Source of the DNA: Opitutaceae bacterium
GTDB taxonomy: Bacteria > Verrucomicrobiota > Verrucomicrobiia > Opitutales > Opitutaceae
Assembly: GCA_027482185.1 (NCBI GenBank)
Contig: JAIXWF010000017.1
Coordinates: 1-64,000, forward strand
DNA length: 64,000 nucleotides
Reading direction: 5' to 3'
Shown: piece by piece, positions 61,629 to 64,000 of the stretch
How positions within the stretch are numbered: position 1 is the stretch's first letter
Layout: each line of letters begins with the position of its first letter
The notes under the pieces: generated by a model
What the model was told of the DNA's origin: nothing
The model's database searches: none
Seen by the model: only the letters and a program-made list of their open reading frames with translations
Translations under genes and position numbers: made by a program

Positions 61629-63209
61629 TCAGGCGCGCTGGAGTTCGGGTTTGCCGGACTCGACGACGAAGGTGGCGCGGGTCAGCAGGGGGGCGCCGGG
61701 TTTCTCGACGTAGGGGACGGTGCGGTAGTCGGTGCGCCATTGCCGCGGGGTGACCTCGCAGCGGACGTAGCCGCGCTCGCCGTTGAGGAATTTGACGAAG
61801 GGGTTTTCCTCGAGCGTGCCTTCGCGGCCTTTGGGCACGGGCGAGCCGTCGCCGCCCGAAGAGATCGAAGTGCCGACGAACTCGACGCCGACGGGCTTGG
61901 CGTCCGGGCGGTCGAAGTCGGCGACGAGGTTGTTGGCCCAGTGGGTGTGGATGTCGCCGGTGAGGACGACGGGATTCTTCACGTTCCGTTCGAGGCAGTG
62001 GTTCAGGACGCGGCGGCGTTCGTATTCGTAGCCGGGCCACTGGTCCATCGAGTGGAGGACGGGGTTGCCCGGGGCCAAGTCGACGCGGGCCATCATCACC
62101 TGCTGGGCGAGGATGTTCCACTCCGAGCGCGATTGCGCGAGGTGGCCGAAGAGCCAGTCGCGCTGGCGGTGGCCCATCAGCGTGCCCTGCGGGTCCATGA
62201 GGACGGGGGACGGCGGTTTGCGGCCGTCGCCCTGGGGCTGGTCGGTGCGGTACTGGCGCGTGTCGAGGACGTTGAAACGGGCGAGGCGGCCGTACTCGAG
62301 ACCCCGATACAGCAGCAGGTCGGGCCCCGTCGGCAGCTGGGCGCGGCGCAGCGGCATCATCTCGTAGTAGGCCTGGTAGGCGGCGGCGCGGCGGCGGAGG
62401 AATTCCTCGCGGGTGGCCTTTTTGTCGGGAATGTCGCCGGCGTAGTTGTTGGCCACCTCGTGGTCGTCCCAGGTGACGAGCCAGGGCGCCATCGCGTGGG
62501 CGGCCTGCAGGGCGGGATCGGATTTGTAGAGGCCGTACCGCGCGCGGTAGTCGTCGAGGGTGAAGATCTCGGGGCTGTTGTGGCGGCGGACCTGTTTGTC
62601 GCGGGCGGCGCCTTCGTAGATGTAATCGCCGAGGTGGACGACGAGATCGAGGTCCTCGCGCGCCATGTGCTGGTAGGCGGTGAAGAGACCGGCCTCGTAG
62701 TGCTGGCAGGAGGCGAAGGCGAAGCGCAGTTTCTCCGGCAGGCTGGCGGCGGCGGGAAAAGTGCGGGTGCGGCCCTTGGGACTGAGCTCGGCGCCGGCCT
62801 TGAACCGGTACCAGTACCAACGGTCGGGGCGCAGGCCGGCGACCTCGACGTGGACGGAATGGCCCCATTGCGGGGAGGCGACGACTTTGCCGGATTGTAC
62901 GCCGCGCGAGAGACCTTCGTCCTCGGCGATCGTCCAGGAAACTTCGATGGGCTCGGGCGCGAGGCCGCCGCCGGGCTCGAGGGGTTTGGGCGCGAGTTTG
63001 GTCCAGAGGACGACGCCGTCGGGCGTCGGATCGCCGGAAGCGACGCCGAGGGAAAACGGATAGGCGGAAAAGACGGGCGCGGACGCGACGGCGCCGCCGA
63101 GGCGCGAGGACGAGAGCAACGCGGCGGCGGCGAAGGAGGCCGAGCCGCCGAGGAAGGCGCGGCGGCTGAGGGGGCGGTCACCGGCCAGGGGGAAAAGAAG
63201 CGGGGCCAT
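61629..63209 (-). CDS. phoD: PhoD-type alkaline phosphatase/phosphodiesterase
   Basis: Exported metallophosphatase of 526 residues that releases phosphate from organic esters. A Tat signal (LSRRAFLGGSASFAAAALL) heads the protein, as expected for PhoD, which binds its Fe/Ca cofactor in the cytoplasm. An N-terminal fibronectin-like PhoD domain (about 50-150, YPFSLGVASGDPTPDGVVLWTKL) is followed by the metallophosphatase core with FASCQHYEAG, VVHLGDYIYEG, WLVTWDDHEVANNYAG and VLTGDIHTHWANNL. These contain the Asp, Cys, Asn and His metal ligands of the family. It is divergent from the oxidoreductase gene; no Pho box was recognised between them. Confidence 0.95.
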   Translation of the reverse strand: MAPLLFPLAGDRPLSRRAFLGGSASFAAAALLSSSRLGGAVASAPVFSAYPFSLGVASGDPTPDGVVLWTKLAPKPLEPGGGLAPEPIEVSWTIAEDEGLSRGVQSGKVVASPQWGHSVHVEVAGLRPDRWYWYRFKAGAELSPKGRTRTFPAAASLPEKLRFAFASCQHYEAGLFTAYQHMAREDLDLVVHLGDYIYEGAARDKQVRRHNSPEIFTLDDYRARYGLYKSDPALQAAHAMAPWLVTWDDHEVANNYAGDIPDKKATREEFLRRRAAAYQAYYEMMPLRRAQLPTGPDLLLYRGLEYGRLARFNVLDTRQYRTDQPQGDGRKPPSPVLMDPQGTLMGHRQRDWLFGHLAQSRSEWNILAQQVMMARVDLAPGNPVLHSMDQWPGYEYERRRVLNHCLERNVKNPVVLTGDIHTHWANNLVADFDRPDAKPVGVEFVGTSISSGGDGSPVPKGREGTLEENPFVKFLNGERGYVRCEVTPRQWRTDYRTVPYVEKPGAPLLTRATFVVESGKPELQRA

Positions 63210-63343
63210 GGGGCGAGCAAGCGAGGCGGGGAAAGGAGCGTCAAGCGGCCGGACGCGGATGGATATGCAGGGAGGTGAAATTCAGGTGACGACGGGCGAA
63301 CTCCCGCTCGACAGGCCCGGGCCCGGGCCGCATTCCAGAGCGC

Positions 63344-64000
63344 ATGGAATACCCCAAATTCGGTCGGTGGCTGGCGGCGTTTTGCCTCGGAGCGGTCGGG
63401 CTGCGCGCCGCGGAGTTCGATGTGGTGGTCTACGGCGGCACGAGCGCGGGTGTGATCGCGGCAGTGCAGGCGAAGGCGATGGGCAAGAGCGTCGTCGTGG
63501 TCGGCCCGGACAAGCACCTGGGCGGCCTGACGAGCGGCGGTCTCGGTTGGACGGATACGGGCAACAAAGCCGTGATCGGCGGGCTGGCGCGCGAGTTCTA
63601 CCAGCGGGTCTGGAAGCATTACGACGGCGAGGGCGCGTGGCGTTTCCAGAAGAAAACGGAGTACGGCAACAAGGGCCAGGGCACGCCGGCGATCGACGGC
63701 GCGCAGCGCACGATGTGGATTTTCGAGCCGAGCGTGGCGGAGAAGATTTTCGACGACCTGGTGCGCGAGCGCGGGATTCCCGTGCATCGCGACGAGTGGC
63801 TGGACCGCGCGAAGGGCGTGAAGAAAACGGGCGGCCGGATCGCATCGATCACGATGCTGAGCGGGAAGACCTACGTCGGGAAGATGTTCATCGACGCGAC
63901 GTACGAGGGCGACCTGATGGCGGCGGCGGGCGTGTCCTACCACGTGGGCCGCGAGAGCAAGGCGACCTACGGGGAGGATTGGGCGGGCGTGCAGACGGGC
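63344..64000 (+). CDS. FAD-dependent oxidoreductase, exported (5' part only, cut by window end)
   Basis: The first 219 codons of a larger gene. A signal peptide (about 1-23, FCLGAVGLRAAEF) is followed by an FAD-binding Rossmann motif VVVYGGTSAGVIAAVQAKAMGKSVVVVGPDKHLGGLTSGGLGW, typical of the FAD_oxidored family. Further blocks are RTMWIFEPSVAEKIFDDLV and IDATYEGDLMAAAGVSYHVGRES, the second of which is a hallmark of this family. Secreted members are common in Planctomycetota and Verrucomicrobiota, often beside sulfatase or polysaccharide-degradation genes. Substrate unknown. The reading frame stays open to base 64000. Confidence 0.9.
   Translation, partial: MEYPKFGRWLAAFCLGAVGLRAAEFDVVVYGGTSAGVIAAVQAKAMGKSVVVVGPDKHLGGLTSGGLGWTDTGNKAVIGGLAREFYQRVWKHYDGEGAWRFQKKTEYGNKGQGTPAIDGAQRTMWIFEPSVAEKIFDDLVRERGIPVHRDEWLDRAKGVKKTGGRIASITMLSGKTYVGKMFIDATYEGDLMAAAGVSYHVGRESKATYGEDWAGVQTG

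Overview
The window is about 70% GC, tightly packed and bacterial. Several traits point to the Verrucomicrobiota, most likely an Opitutaceae-like soil or freshwater organism: TonB-dependent receptors with a 'QLSEF' type N-terminal motif, LacI plus sugar-uptake genes, many histidine kinases, PhoD, an octaheme cytochrome-TPR protein and SUMF1-type proteins. This placement is an inference; no rRNA or other decisive marker lies in the window. No tRNA, rRNA, CRISPR array, transposase or prophage gene was found.

Layout. 1-10.6 kb is uptake: a TonB-dependent receptor divergent from a LacI regulator, an araFGH arabinose ABC transporter (very recognisable proteins), and a peptide-type ABC cassette that has one permease and two ATPases but no OppB or binding protein. 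10.9-21.7 kb is the most striking part: a signalling operon read in one direction with tight spacing. It encodes a NarL/LuxR-type response regulator, four sensor kinases or hybrids, an H-NOX haem nitric-oxide sensor, and an HNOBA-PAS-GAF-kinase-receiver protein that overlaps the H-NOX gene. A chemoreceptor follows. This looks like a multi-kinase NO-sensing network ending in a single DNA-binding regulator.

23.6-31.1 kb holds hflX, a CopR/CusR-like two-component pair, an HtrA/DegP protease gene with a palindrome upstream that may be the regulator's box, a secreted protein with a possible Cys-His-Asp triad, and an orphan NitT/TauT-type ABC pair. 31.5-40.2 kb holds a TPR-propeller protein, a MacA/MacB-type efflux set, a lipoprotein octaheme cytochrome with TPRs, and galM. 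40.4-52.8 kb is mostly housekeeping: flavin reductase-like protein, AraC/GyrI regulator, two methyltransferases, dnaE, rpsU, a TIM-barrel isomerase-like protein, mutY and rnhC. 52.9-58.1 kb is a FecI-FecR-FecA type cell-surface signalling unit whose receptor carries a second, internal signal peptide. 58.1-61.5 kb has two SUMF1-fold proteins, the second fused to a heparinase/alginate-lyase-like toroid. The window ends with Tat-exported PhoD and the start of a secreted FAD-dependent oxidoreductase.

A second theme is a family of low-complexity polypurine/polypyrimidine repeats. They fill many gene borders (3.6, 31.2, 40.3, 41.1, 42.1, 44.5, 49.1, 50.4 and 61.6 kb). Related low-complexity tracts also sit in frame inside coding genes: twice in dnaE and once, as a different motif, in a methyltransferase.
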